A DNA stretch of 64,000 nucleotides, from NCBI GenBank assembly GCA_015478945.1, contig JABUQX010014218.1, positions 1-64,000 of the forward strand, written 5' to 3'. A program made the translations under genes and the position numbers. Position 1 is the stretch's first letter. Each line of letters begins with the position of its first letter. This DNA comes from Trachelipus rathkii. Lineage: Eukaryota > Arthropoda > Malacostraca > Isopoda > Trachelipodidae. Under the pieces are notes generated by a model, which worked only from the letters and a program-made list of their open reading frames with translations, made no database searches and was not told the origin of the DNA. Shown here one piece after another: positions 38,640 through 51,610 of the stretch.

Positions 38640-39640
38640 CGTCTTCCGTCATTTATATAGTGATCGATTTTTCGTAAATAGCCAAGTAATCAAATAGAAA
38701 ACTCTTATTCTAAATATATATACTGAGGTATACGTATTAGATAATACTAGCATTTTTTTTACTGAGATAACTATAGATACGTATAATTATTCGTAGCGTA
38801 ATAAATCGTATTTCAGATTATATTGAACCTGTTTTATTACATATTCAGGAACCTGTATTAATAATATAAATAAAATCTCAAATAGGTTCTATCATAATCA
38901 AAATTCGCTCTTACTTCACAAATAGTTCGACCTTTCATGTAAATAAAAATTGAAATAATTTTTTATATTTATTTTAACTAAATAATCATTTTAAACTTTT
39001 ATACAACTTATTCGATCTTTAACTAATAATAACCGGTACAGAATATAAACAGGTATACTATTAAATAATAATTAATCACGCTTTTAACTGCAACTTATAG
39101 ATTTTATAATTACCCATGTAAAATAATATTAAATTTAGCGTTTTATACGTTCTGAATAAAGTAACATTATGAGAATATTATATTATATCGAGAAACGTCA
39201 TATAATATTGATTTGTATGGTTATTGCCGTAATTATAAAATATGTATAGTGAGTCCGTAGAGGAAATCCCGGTCCTCTAGTAATGTATCCTCCATTCTAG
39301 ATACGATCGTCTCCGGTAATTACGTAATAATAAAGTCACTATTCACGTATTTTGAAGAAAAAAACAAAAAAGGTTCAGGGATGAAGTTATGATGAAATAT
39401 TAGGAAAATTTAAGAAACATAGATAAATAAACATTTAAATTTGATATGTTGAATACTCCTAATAATATCATATTCTAATATTAAATATTCGACTGAAAGA
39501 TATCATAAGGATCCCACTTATACTGCTTCGTAAAATATCTGGGGCACAAAATAACGATAACTTTTATTACTTTCTCGGAGATGTTTGCAAAATAAATTAT
39601 TTTTCGTTTTTCTTTAAAGCGGGCATGCCACGAGGCAAGT
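38640..39640 (-). repeat. Isolated inverted monomer segment (B-A-C)
   Basis: Reversed B at about 38870-38935 (ATCAAAATTCGCTCTTAC, TAGTTCGACC), reversed AAGTCGAA-like TTCGATC near 39012, reversed A at 39255-39317 (GTAGAGGAAATCCCGGTCC...GATCGTCTCC) and reversed C at 39510-39640 (TACTGCTTCG, GGGGCACAAAATAACG, ACTTTCTCGG). Spacing matches the other monomers. It lies about 5 kb beyond the right arm. Confidence 0.65.
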
Positions 39641-40058
39641 GATACTTTATATATAATATTATAATATAATATATCTCTATATAATATATAAATATATATT
39701 ATTCTATATAATATTATTTAATATATTTATTATTATATATACTTATATTTATATAATTATTTTTGGGGTTCACCAAGGAAAATGTGGCACTTTCAATGCT
39801 GTTAGCATGTGTAATTAAAATGTTTTGGTTATTCAACGTGTAGGTTTCTTTATGTAAGTTTATTAAGCCCCTTAATAATCTTTCTTTCCAGACCTGAAGC
39901 TGCTATATAATACATGGGATATGCTAAGTATTGTAAATAAAAGATATAAGAAACTTAAAGATTTTGAAGTTATTACAATTACGATTATTACATTACAAAA
40001 ATATAAGAACCTTCTATATATATTAATTTATATTATATATATATATATTATATATTAT

Positions 40059-40089
<31 letters not shown>

Positions 40090-40888
40090 ATAATATATAA
40101 TCTATTCGACTCGCGACGTTCACTAAAAGGTATAAGGGGGCAGTAAGGCTGGGCCTTTCCTTTTCGACTTGCGTATATCTTGGTACGACTTTCGTATTTC
40201 CAGTATCGCCCTTACCCCCAGTCTGGAAGAGAAAGATGATTATGATGATGAATATATATATATATTATCTATAATATTATTATATATATATATAATTATA
40301 ATATTAATATATAATATATATTAATATATATAATTAATATTTATTATTTATATATATTATATATACTTATATTATTATATATATATATATAATATATCAA
40401 TATATATATATATATATTTTATATACTATTTATTAGTTATATAATATATATAAATATATTAATATATATATAATATATATATTATATATATATAATATTT
40501 ATATTATTAATATATATACTATATATATATAATAAATATATATTATAATATTAATTATATATATTATATATATATTATAATATATAGATTATATATTATA
40601 TTTTATATATATAATATATATTATTAATAAATATATATATAATAATTTATTATTATATATATAATATATAAAAATATATATTTTATATATTATTTATAAA
40701 TAATATTAATAATAAATATAATATTATATATTATATAATATTATTATATAATATATATATATTATTATATAAATAAATATATATATATTATTATATATAT
40801 ATAATATAATATATATATTAGTATATATATATATATTATATATTATATATAATAATATAATATTTATATATATAATAATATTATATAA
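39641..40888. repeat. Long (AT)n / TATA-rich block
   Basis: Two AT-rich tracts (39640-39765 and 40015-40100) and a nearly pure A/T tract (40252-40885), with short islands at 39765-40015 and 40103-40250. No coding potential. Confidence 0.85.
40103..40250 (+). mobile_element. Possible 3' fragment of a non-LTR retrotransposon with GAT tail
   Basis: A GC-richer island ending in GATGATTATGATGATGA immediately before an AT tract. Non-LTR elements of the kind seen at 48.5 and 60 kb often end in a simple (GAT)n-like tail, and 5'-truncated 3' ends are their commonest relic. No coding motif is visible; the call rests on tail and context only. Confidence 0.2.
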
Positions 40889-42375
40889 ATTTTCTACTAA
40901 TCCTTACCAGTGACGATTAAAAGACTGCACTGATCCGTTTCTCAAGTAATTTATGTCTTAAGTTTTAATGAAAGTATGAAAACAATACAAGATCTTACTT
41001 GATTACAAAGTAACACTTAACCTCTCCCAGTGTTTAAAGAAGTGTTTTGACTGGCTAATCTATTCTAAATGTTCTTAAATAAAAAAATAATAATATTTAT
41101 AGCGTCGTTCACATATTCAAGAATGTAAGTTTATTTTTGATCTTTCCTCGCTACACAAGTAAAGTCCATTTCATTTTTACTTCATCAGTAATTATTATTC
41201 GAGTGCTAGAACTCATGAAATCACTACGTTTTCTATAATCACGTGTTTTTTCCAATTGTAAAGTTAACTGGTGATATTTTCTTTCATATCAATTTGATTG
41301 GAGTTTTTTACGAAACATTGTGGGACATGTTTAACACTTTTGAGGATTTTCACTGATTTATGTATGCATTGATGATCTTAAGCTCCCTTACCCTGTGTTG
41401 CTCATTCATGTTAGTTACTCACGATGTTTTTGTACAAAATGTTCCATTCAGCTATTATTGACAAAACAATAACTTCCTTTCCCTGTCAATATTTGATGAT
41501 CTATTTATCTTTTATTAGTTCTTATTGACATTTCTAAACCTATACTTTCATACATCGATGATTCTATTTTTCAATTTTTTTCAATTTTAAATCCAATTCT
41601 TTCTTTGTCTTTAGGGTTTCGTCTCGATTTATGGTTTCTAATTCTCGAATATCGTATCTTGGAAGAACACTCTCAATCTTGTATATATCTTTAAAAGCTG
41701 TGTTTAGCCGTAAATAAAAAAATAACTAATAACACTAACCTACTAACCTAACTTAACCACCTAACCTACTCTAACCAACTTTAAAAGATGCTTCCGGTGC
41801 TCAACTTTGACTTGAATTTTGAGAATTATAAAGGTTTAACACTGTTAGTCGATTATAAAAGGATTACATTTGGAAATGTTTGATAAAAACAAAGTTGGAA
41901 TGAATAACGTCTATTCAAGTCACCAAACATCAATGAATCGTACCCAATAGTTCAATAAGTTGGGAAAGAAAGCAACTTAAATTTTTAATCCCAGAAAAGT
42001 ATAATTTTCTTTCAATGGCTCTGTAGTTTTCTTGTAAATTAAAAATTTTTTCGCTTACTTAAAGGATTCTGAAATGGATTCTGGAATGAAATTCTATCAC
42101 CGATGTTGGGAAGACTTTGCCCTTTCCAAAAGTATCGTCCAATGGCTTGCTTTACTTCCTTCAGCGCATTCAACATTGCTGGGCACTTGATTACTCCAGA
42201 ATTTATTTGTGTGTATAACCAATTTTTCTGAGCTAACTTTTTTTGTCTGTGACAATTTGACTACTTCTGCGTATGATGCACTGAGGGATTTTGATTGGAT
42301 GTCGCTTCAAGTATGTCAATCCTCAATTGTCATTACGTGCGTAAGGTTTTCATCCAGGGCATGGGGGTGTACCGT
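40889..42375. other. Unassigned non-repetitive stretch
   Basis: Balanced complexity between AT blocks. The frame at 42209-42406 plus (65 codons) has no recognised domain. A short telomere-like patch lies inside. Could be intronic or intergenic. Confidence 0.4.
41734..41779 (-). repeat. Degenerate (CCTAA)n / TTAGG-like patch
   Basis: About 46 bp built of CTAACC, TACTAACCTA and CACCTAACC units, i.e. degenerate TTAGG on the minus strand. TTAGG is the arthropod telomere unit, but also a common interstitial pentanucleotide microsatellite. Short and internal, so not a chromosome end. Confidence 0.6.
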
Positions 42376-44080
42376 CTCATGTGTATATATTATTATATAT
42401 ATATGATTATAATTATTTATATATTATATATATATATTTATATATATATATCAATAATTATTATTATTAATAATATATAATAATATTATATTATATAATA
42501 TATATATATATAATATATTAAATTTATATATATATTTATATAATAATATATTTATAATAAATATTATATTAATATTATATATATATATTTATAATATATA
42601 TTATATATAAATATTATATATATATATTATAAATTTCTATATTATATTAATATATATATTATTAATATATTATAATATATATTTTAATATAAATATATAT
42701 AATATATAATATATAATATATATAATAGATATATATATATTATATATATAGTTTAATAACCATTCGACTTTCTTTCCATATTGAGCTTAACTAAACTAGC
42801 AACAAATAATTCTCTGGAAGATGCGGATGGTAATCTCTATGACGTGTGTTGGGGGGAGAGGGAGGGAAGAAACTGCAGAATTCATTCTTATAGTAGAAGG
42901 GTTGTAGAAGCAGTTGAAAACTAGAAAATAAATAATACTATAATATATATATAATTATATATATATATATTATATATATAATATATATATAATTATATAT
43001 ATATTAATATATATATATTATATAATTATATAATATTAAATATATATATTAATATATATTTATATAATATATATATATATTATATATTATTATATATTAT
43101 ATTATATATATATATATTATATATAATCGGTATACTAACTTTTTTACTGCTCTCTTCTCTCCACTCATAATTATTAACGACAACGATACAGTTTCCCTCG
43201 GTTTATATTATATATATATATTATATTATTTATATTTATTATTATAATTATATATATTTATATTTTATATGATATATTATTTTATTTTATTATTATATAT
43301 ATATTATATTAATATATATTATATTATATATTTATATATATTATTATATTTATATATAATATTATTTATTATATAATATATATGTGTGTGTGTGTGTTGT
43401 GTGTGTGTGGTGGTGTACTAACTTTAAAAAATTGAAATTGTATAAGCCTGTTGCTCTTCATTTCAAAATTATAATTTATTAATGATTAAACTTTGTTTAT
43501 TAATTAAGAAGGCTTCGCGATTGCTGCAATTCATTACTTTAAATTCGTTAAGTTGGATTCTGGGATGAGTCTTCTACCAATCTAAAACCGTAAAGTCTAT
43601 TTACATTCAATCATTTGAGAGCTCCCTTTGCCTTATATATATAATATATTATATATTATATATATTATTTTTTTTAATTAATTATATATATTATAATATA
43701 TTATTATATATATTTATATTAGTATTATATTTTATATTTTATATATATTTATATATATATTATATTATGATTATATTATATATTTATATATATATATATT
43801 ATATATAATATTTATTATATTATATTATAATATATATATATATATATGGAAAATACATGTCATAGGCGGATATTAGAAGTTAGGCGATAAGACTAAAAGC
43901 TATTAATTCTCCCAATTTTCTTTTCTTAAATCTATTTCTAAGGTTTTTTCTTATTATAGTGTTTTTTTCCTGATGGTTTTAATGCTATCACTAAACTAGC
44001 ATATTATATATATATCTTATATATATGTATATATATTATATTTATTATATTATATATATTATATATATATATATTATATA

Positions 44081-44131
<51 letters not shown>

Positions 44132-44135
44132 TCAT
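42376..44135. repeat. AT-microsatellite desert with small islands
   Basis: A/T tracts at 42376-42750, 42935-43130, 43200-43385, 43630-43848 and 44000-44135. Islands at 42760-42930, 43411-43630 and 43850-44000 contain no recognisable gene. Frames here translate to I/Y/L repeats. Confidence 0.85.
43383..43416 (+). repeat. (GT)n microsatellite
   Basis: Imperfect TGTGTG run with TTG and GGTGG interruptions, at the edge of an AT tract. Confidence 0.9.
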
Positions 44136-44159
44136 CATCATCATAATCAATCATCAATC

Positions 44160-45090
44160 AAACTGCAGAAAAGGTATTATGCGAACTTTTTTTCGCTGCA
44201 AACTCATATACTCTCCTTCAGCAATTCCTTTACTGACTTCACTTTTTTTTCGGTATTCCAGCCGTGTTTCCAGCACACTTATCAATAACATCACTCACTC
44301 ACTCACTCTCTTCCTTCTAATGACAATACCATCTAATGTACTCTTCATTTATTCTCTCATTTCTTCCTTTACACCACACAACTCCCTGATTCGTTCACCC
44401 ACCACTTACTGTTAAAATTCTTAACTTCTACTTTAGCGAAATCACATACGGTCTTTGCCTACAACACTGTTTTTCTTTGGCTTCTGATTTTTCAGTTTCA
44501 TCTTGTCACATTCACTGATTCTATTTGCACAGCGTGTTCAATAAATCTTTCCTTCTTTCATGTGTTCATTAACTCCACTCTTATTTACTGCTTCCTTCTT
44601 AATTCCCTCTCATCCAAGCCCCCACTAAACACATTTACCTAAACCATATAATCCCATCCCCAGCCTCCTCACCTGATTTAACATCCAACAATACTTAATC
44701 ATCTCTTCTTCACAACAGAAATCTAATCTACTTGTTCACTTTGAACATTCTACTATCACGTCTATGTATATATGAATCTTCTTGGTTAAAGAAGTTTTAC
44801 TTACATACATATCTTCTCCTCACAGAACCAAAGTCACTTCTACCATTCTCAATTCTCCCGAACGCCAAACCACCTGTTTATACACTTTTTTGATTATCTT
44901 ATCCTAGTCCCCACCCAATCAATCTGAAGCTCTTATACCCATCAAACATCATTTCAGATCGTACCAAAATCACACTTCTTCAACTATTACTTCAGATGGA
45001 CATATGCAACCACACAATACTTGACCCTTTTGACAAAGTTAACCATTATTCTAGTATTACCAAAAATCTACCAATGCTCACGTACCACAG
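44160..45090 (-). pseudogene. Non-LTR retrotransposon ORF2 linker remnant (probable)
   Basis: The plus strand is C/T-rich with very little G; read on the minus strand it is purine-rich like retrotransposon ORF2. Near 44390-44408 it gives KWWVNE, and about 140 bp downstream (44221-44261) EYRKKK followed, across a frame slip, by VKSVKELLKES. Many non-LTR elements have WWN-E, then K/R-rich YK..KR.VK.. in the region between endonuclease and reverse transcriptase, in that order. The RT part, which should lie at lower coordinates, is replaced by AT microsatellite. Endonuclease motifs were not found upstream. Motif order seen directly; family assignment inferred. Confidence 0.3.
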
Positions 45091-45186
45091 GTGGTTTTGT
45101 GTGTGTAGTGTGTTCGTGTGTGTTGGTGTTGCGTTGTGTTTTGTGTTGTGTTGTGTGTGTGACGACGTGTGGTTGTTATGAGCGTG
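45090..45186 (+). repeat. GT/TTG-rich low-complexity tract
   Basis: About 95 bp of GTGTG and TTGTG units with a few interruptions. The overlapping frame 44996-45181 translates it to V/C repeats and is not a gene. Confidence 0.8.
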
Positions 45187-48100
45187 TACTCGACTGAAAA
45201 TTAGAAACAAGGATGCTGTTTAAATATGATATTAAATTTATAATTCTGTTTATTGCTAAAAAGTATGAATTATTTTTGATATTTGGGCAGACTTGCATTA
45301 CCTTAGTGATAGAGAATTGAACTAGCTTGTCTATTGTCTAGAAGTGGATTATTGGATATTATTTTGGTTTTTCTGTAAGGTTAAGTTAGTTGACGTGGAT
45401 GGGAAATGGAAGAGCTGTAGGGAGGATTTGTAAAGTTAATTTAAAACGTGATAAGTTAAAGTGAACCCAGGCTAAACCTAAAATTTTTTCCTCCCATCCA
45501 CCAATACATGGCTTTGATGGTTTTTGAATGTTCTCGCTCCATTCAGGATAGAGACAATTGCGTATCGGGTATGGAAAAAATTCTTCGTTTCTCCTTATCA
45601 CTCTCTTACCTACATTTAATCATCTAGTGTGTATCTCGGAATCGTATGAGTCAAGGGCCAATTATCGACAGGCTATGCCGGCTTTTCACAACAAGAAATG
45701 CTAGGCAAACGTACTTGGTTCCCTCGTGCAGAGAGTAAAAATTTTCTGGACTTGCGGATTCGCCAAAAACTCTTCTAATAAAATTTGATAGAAAATTGCC
45801 CTTCCTCCACTTAGTTCTACGGTCTGTAAACGATCTTGATTTTGGTTCTAAACTTTCTCTCTAGACAGATCTAAAGGCATAATCTCTTTCACGCGCCTCC
45901 TTTTTTTCATCTAATTCTAACCCTCTGTGGTAAGATTCCTGGCCATCTCTATTCACTGCTGTTTCCTCACTCTACAACTCCAAGAGGTTTACCTATGCAC
46001 TCTTTCCGTATTACCATGATCGTGTTATTGCCGAGAATAGCTAAATGGGGCATTCTGATATCTATGAACGTCTAGGAAGGCTAGTGGACGTTTCCGGATT
46101 TGTCAATCGTATGCCTTCCAGTGTTTTGAGGAGATGTGTTTCTGAAATGAGCCTGGTCTGTACCTTGTCAACTCGATATACTTCTCTATGTCCCTACTGA
46201 TACTGAGTACATACCTCGAGTGTATCTGAAGCCTCGTTATGTCAGCCATAACAGAAAAGGGATAGCCACTCTAGCTCTTCTAAATAACTGATCATTATTG
46301 CTCTCAACTTGTAATTTCTTACATCTAAGACTTTTGTAATTCTCTGCTGTACTTCTTAACTTCTCATTTTTGGAAACGTCGTCTGGATCTCATTCCATCT
46401 ATTCAGATCACCAGATATGCGCTTTCGACGCTCAGAGTCAACTGGTAACATACTATCCTATCTATCACTTATGTCTTCTGCCCTTAGGGACTATGGCGAG
46501 TCTTGTGGTGATTGTGGGAGCTTCGACAAATCAAAGGGCTTTATAGATCAGAGTAGAGACGGCATCCGGCTTCGCTATAATCTTCATCAAAGCTCGCACT
46601 TCTTTGACGGCTTTTTCTCAACTTACTACTTGTCTTAACTCCTCTCGTCAGTTTTTTACTTTCCATGGTCGTCCACTAACTTCAGATCCCGTATGTCTCC
46701 GGAGCTACTCTATTTCTTTCTCTGTTAGGTTGTGGGGATAATAAGGGTTCTGTTTTATCTCCAACTTTAAATTCTTTTACTTTATACGATAAAATCTTGA
46801 GACTCTCCACACCACGTATATCTAACTACTTGTTCCAACTCGTGTAATGCCGACTATCAATTCTACATAATCTTTCCATCGTTTATTAAATCAAGTTCTT
46901 CCTTTATTTTATAGGCACATCATACAAGTTTGTCCGACGATACTTCATACAGACTTTCGATTTATTCTTGCCGAACCTGGATGGGATTTCCTTGTAGGAT
47001 TTCCATAATGTTGTAAAATTCAACTCTTTCTAAGCCTTCAAATTCACATCTTCTTTCGAAAAATAACTTCTAAACTTTTCTGTTTCTTTCGATGATTTTT
47101 TCACTGTTCCTCACAACAATTAACAATTGTTAGGTCTTAACATAAACAGAAAATTGTCACGTTGTTTGAAAACTCATATCAATGAAAATTGAGTTGCTAA
47201 GGTTTTGTGCACTCAAATAACGAAGCTAGGTGTTCATTCTGGTCGCAAGAGTTGATACCAGTTTGATAAATTTTTTTCTTTCCGTGCACACAGAATCTTA
47301 TTCGTTTACTATTGAGGTGCATTATTCACTTCCTTTGCTTGGAGTACATCTGTACCTTAAACATGCTGGGGGGCTTCGGCTCGCACTCTTGCTATATAGA
47401 TAGGGTTGAGTCGTAAAGAGCTCAAGAGACTAATACACTGGTACGGTACTTTCAAACTATCGTGAACCCTCTAATCCCTGCGACGTGACGTTGGCGCACT
47501 ATCTCTTTTTTTACTTTAGGTACATTCACAACACAAACGGTAAGATTTGCTCCGGGGAGGTTGGCCGCCTCCGTGCCATTTATCACACCTCCATAATTCG
47601 ATTTGCCCTATAGTAATACAGGAGGGTTCTGCCACTACGCTCAGCATTAATATTTGGCATGAGCATGAAAATCCAGACTCGTTCGTTGTCGTGCCTCTTT
47701 CTGTGTACAGCCATTTTCTGTTTGTGGAACTGTTGCCTATCTCTCTGTTTTTCCAACGTATTTAATCTTCCTCTTTTAAAACCCACGTCTGAGCTGGCCA
47801 GATTTGCAGAATTAGGACTTAGGTTAGGGCTTATTTTCATGTATTCAAGTTACTTTCTGCGGCCCCTCTTCCTCTTGAATCGGACCGCCAGCGCCACGTT
47901 AGAAGTTGGTTGGTAAATCTTTGGTTCATAATAAAAAATAAAAGAGAAATAAGGAAAGTTTTAAGCAGCGCTTAGCGTGATATAAAACACAATTTAAATG
48001 TGAACACTTTCTGAGTCTGAACAAATTATGCACGATGAAGATAATCCTTCGTTAGTAAGTGAGAGACTGTATGTGGTTGTGGCTAAAGTAAGACACTAAA

Positions 48101-48440
48101 GGATCTCGACACGTCGACATATCATTGAGATAATTGGAGAGGTTATTGATGCCAAGCGGTTAAAAGTTAAAAGAGCGTGGCTAAATGTGCTAAAAGCAAT
48201 GATGAGGTCTCAAAATGTACATAGCATTTTGGAATTATATAAGAGAAAAAAGTAAGAATTATATAAATGCTGCGTAACGTAGGAGAAATAAATGTAGCGC
48301 AATGTAACTAGTTTGGTATTAGACACTATGGAGTCGACCTGGGGAGACTTTATAAATTAGGGAGAATAGCAAGCTTTTCTGAAAGACAAAAAAGCCGAAG
48401 TGTTAAGAATGAGGAGTAAACGCATGGTGAACTATGCATA
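45187..48440. other. Higher-complexity region, no gene assigned
   Basis: Less AT-biased than surroundings. Frames include 46417-46638 plus, and overlapping sense and antisense frames of 72-85 codons at 47547-47916. The plus frame at 47659 starts with a hydrophobic Leu/Cys-rich stretch, while the antisense frame is basic. Neither matches a family I know. 48000-48440 is purine-rich on the plus strand and may be the decayed 5' part of the retrotransposon that follows. Confidence 0.35.
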
Positions 48441-48479
48441 ACTATAATGAATCGGAGGATTGGGTGTGCTAATTCGATA

Positions 48480-49690
48480 AATTTAACTGAAATTGGATAA
48501 GGTTATTTGAGAAGTAGACGGTGGCAACACTTTTGTGTGAAGTTGTGCATTCTTCAATGGTCAGCTCTAGTGGAAGAGGTGCATATGAATGCTCGTAATT
48601 TGTTGTGGGTTTCTTATCTCATTAGTGATTCAAGGTATGGTCTTGAGGGAATGGGAAGGGTAATTTCGATGAGGTATCGAAGAAGAGATTTGGTGGATGG
48701 TTATCTTAGGAATGTCGTATTCATGTTGAGACAAGTATGAGTAAGAACATCTTCAGGCATATACGTGGATGGATTTATTCTCATGAGTGAGATGAAATCA
48801 AGAATGGAAGGAGAAGAGTGTATTCTCGAATGGGTTCGGAAAGCTGCTCATGCACGGCAATCAATCAATGCAGATACTATAATGGAGGGTATTAGTTGTA
48901 CTGTAGATTTGGAAGGTATGCAGTTATAGTTATTATCTCACGAGCGTGTGTTATATATAGCAATCAACAGCAGTGGAGTGAAGAAAGAGGAAACAGTAAA
49001 GTGAATATATAAGGCTGAGGGTGATTTCAGTCTAACTATCTATGGTTTTAGTATGAGAGTAAGCGATGCATTATATTGATTGGATTATGAATATTCGAGT
49101 CCTATATGGGTATGTTGAGGGTGACACCTTCGCCAGATAGAGTTGGTGAAGTAAAGAAGTGCAATTTAGAAGTAGTAGAAGAATGTGTGGTACTATATAA
49201 AGTGTGTTGATTGCTCAATCAAATTGGCTTCATGATTATAGAGAAAACTCTATTTCCGCTTGTGATGCCTATTGCACTCATGCTGTGGGAACCTCCAGTG
49301 TTTCGATTAAATTTAGTCCGGTTATAGTGACTGGTTTAATATAAATAGTCAGAATAGCTAAGTGAGAGTGCGAGGTGAGTATATGTGATTGTACTCTCTG
49401 TGTTATATAATCTGTAATAGTAGATGCGACCGTAATCCACTGATGGTGAAATGTGGCGCGTGCAAAGAGAGAAAGTGTTAGACCTGTATGTAGAATGCGA
49501 AGAGAGTGGAGAATGCTGCCTTATTTAATGAGGATGATATTTGGTATTTGAGAGTGTTTTGGATTTGATTCATTAAGAGGCCTCGCAGATGAGGATTTGA
49601 TAGAGTAGGTTGGTTGTATCAAGTTAGGGTAAAGGATTTTTTGAAAGATAATGTATTTTGAAGTATGGGGAGGTTATGGATAAGTGCTTG
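48480..49690 (+). pseudogene. Non-LTR retrotransposon ORF2 relic: reverse transcriptase to C-terminal motif
   Basis: A string of RT landmarks in the right order, broken by frameshifts. YGLEGMGRVISMRYRR from 48636 resembles the YG(V/I)GGKLLKAI-xLYRR segment. RQ at 48729-48734 begins a damaged RQGC-x-(M/L)SP-xLFN, leading to IYVDG at 48759-48772 (family: IYMDG), then EMKSRM at 48789. NADTIM at 48867-48885 is a one-codon-short form of the catalytic YADDT(V/I)LM box. About 380 bp on, LVMPIALMLWE at 49258-49295 matches the VV-PT-LYG-E-W segment, and RVGWLYQVRVKDFLKD at 49603-49650 fits the C-terminal R-RW-DQVKDVLKD motif. RT would copy the element's RNA at a chromosomal nick; this copy is dead. 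Exact clade not assigned. Confidence 0.65.
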
Positions 49691-50420
49691 GCCTACAAAT
49701 AATAATCTTATTCTGTCTTAGTTTGTGCTAGACATTATTATATGTTGCGGCAACACCAATTTGGTTTTCCGATTAAAATTGATGCAACCAATGTGCCTTT
49801 GAACAGGCGTAACATTCGAAAATAAAGTAAAAAATGAAAAAATCGAAGTGAGGTAGTGTCAATTATAAAAATTGAATATCAAAAAATAATTAATAAAATG
49901 ATTTTTCATTTGCAGTGAAGATAAATAGAGGACAAGATGGAAATGTCAAGTAACGATTACAGGCAATATAGAAAAGGTACCCTCATAGAATTGAGGTTTT
50001 AAAAAGAGTATGTCATTTCGGTGTGAAAAAAATGTGCCTACTATACAGTTATTATAAAAGATGAGGTAAAAGTTCCAACGATTTTTGCAGATTTTCGGAG
50101 TCGGCGAGCTGAGAGGAAGGGTGAGTTTCTCTCAGAACGATTTGTGGGCAACTTTCGCTGCATATATAAAAGATTTAAAGGCATGTCAACTTGTCATTTA
50201 TAATTTTTTGAAATGACAAACATTTCTATGAATATTTATAGAGAAGCACTAGTGTTTAGTGTGTTTTTTGCTAAACATAATTAATTATATATTTTTCATG
50301 CTACAAGATCATTATCGTTGGGTTTGATATATGTTTAGTGAAGACGAGGCATCTTCGCTGGTTGCCATTTTGACGAGATTTGAATACAATGATGGAACTA
50401 ATCTCTCATGGCAATTATTA
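49691..50420. other. No feature recognised
   Basis: Probable 3' untranslated remnant of the retrotransposon followed by unassigned sequence. AAAAGGTACCCTCATAG near 49974 faintly resembles the edge of module C but nothing else of the module follows. Confidence 0.35.
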
Positions 50421-51343
50421 TCACTCACTCTATTTTATACTCATATATAATGATTATTAGTAATAAGTATTATTTATATATACAGAGCTTGTATATATAT
50501 TCCTATATACTATATTTAGAAAATAAATAATTAGTAAATAATAAATACTTTACAAAGTAGTATATATTATAGCTAAGTATTTATAGTATTAAATATTTAT
50601 AATATATTAATATATCGATATGATGTAAACACTTATTTCATATTTTGTGACAATAATTCTAAAAATAAAAGAAATAACTATTTATAAGTGTTTAATAAAT
50701 ACATGGATAAATATACGTCATGTATATATATAGTTAATATTATATATATATATGACTATATCTATTATAGATAGATTATATCATGAATATTATTTCTATG
50801 TATATAACTAATATTTTATATATATAATATATTATATATATATATATGTATGATATATTATAGCTATATATATATAATCATAATATATTTTATATATATG
50901 TATACCATAAATAAGTATAGCTTTATTTTATAGAAATAAATATTTACTAAGATAATATAAAATATCACGATTATTTAAGGCATGTGTTCTTACAATGTTT
51001 CATTGTAAGTAATATTTAATAAACTCTTATAATAGTGTATGAATTTTAATTTAAATTTAAGTTTTATTAATTATTTTAAATAACTCACAATTATATGATA
51101 TATAAAATTCTCCTCGTGGTATTGATAAACTAAGTAGTTCATAATAAGCAGAGCGCTTGTGAGTGTTATTTATCTCACTTATTTTAAATATAATAAGCAA
51201 GATCTATAAAATAATATATATACTTAAGGGTTATAGGCTAAGTAAATAAAGCTAATAAACCGTATAATCGAATATCATTATAAATAATATATATAGGTAT
51301 ATATATAGCACTAGTCGGTAATATATAATATATGATATACCTA

Positions 51344-51392
<49 letters not shown>

Positions 51393-51610
51393 ATAATATA
51401 TCCATATTATATACGTGACGACTATAATCATATGATCACAGCTTTTACTGCAGCTATAATCCAGCACCGCACCGGAGCTTATATATATTATATATCAATA
51501 TAATATTAATATATTATATTATAGTATATCATATATATATATATATATAATACTCTACTAATATCATTATTATAATAAATATTATATATATATCATAATA
51601 TATATTATAA
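50421..51610. repeat. AT-rich desert
   Basis: TATA/TATT-rich sequence including a long uninterrupted (AT)n at about 51350-51386. No coding potential. Confidence 0.8.

Noticed and set aside
41734..41779. Chromosome end
   Set aside because: Only about 46 bp of degenerate units with ordinary sequence on both sides.
46417..46638. DKSKGFID read as a reverse transcriptase DF-KAFD motif
   Set aside because: Surrounding residues do not follow the RT order on this strand, and no other RT motif lies nearby.
49970..50000. GGTACCCTC, resembling the edge of module C
   Set aside because: No other landmark of the module follows; a single word is likely to be chance.
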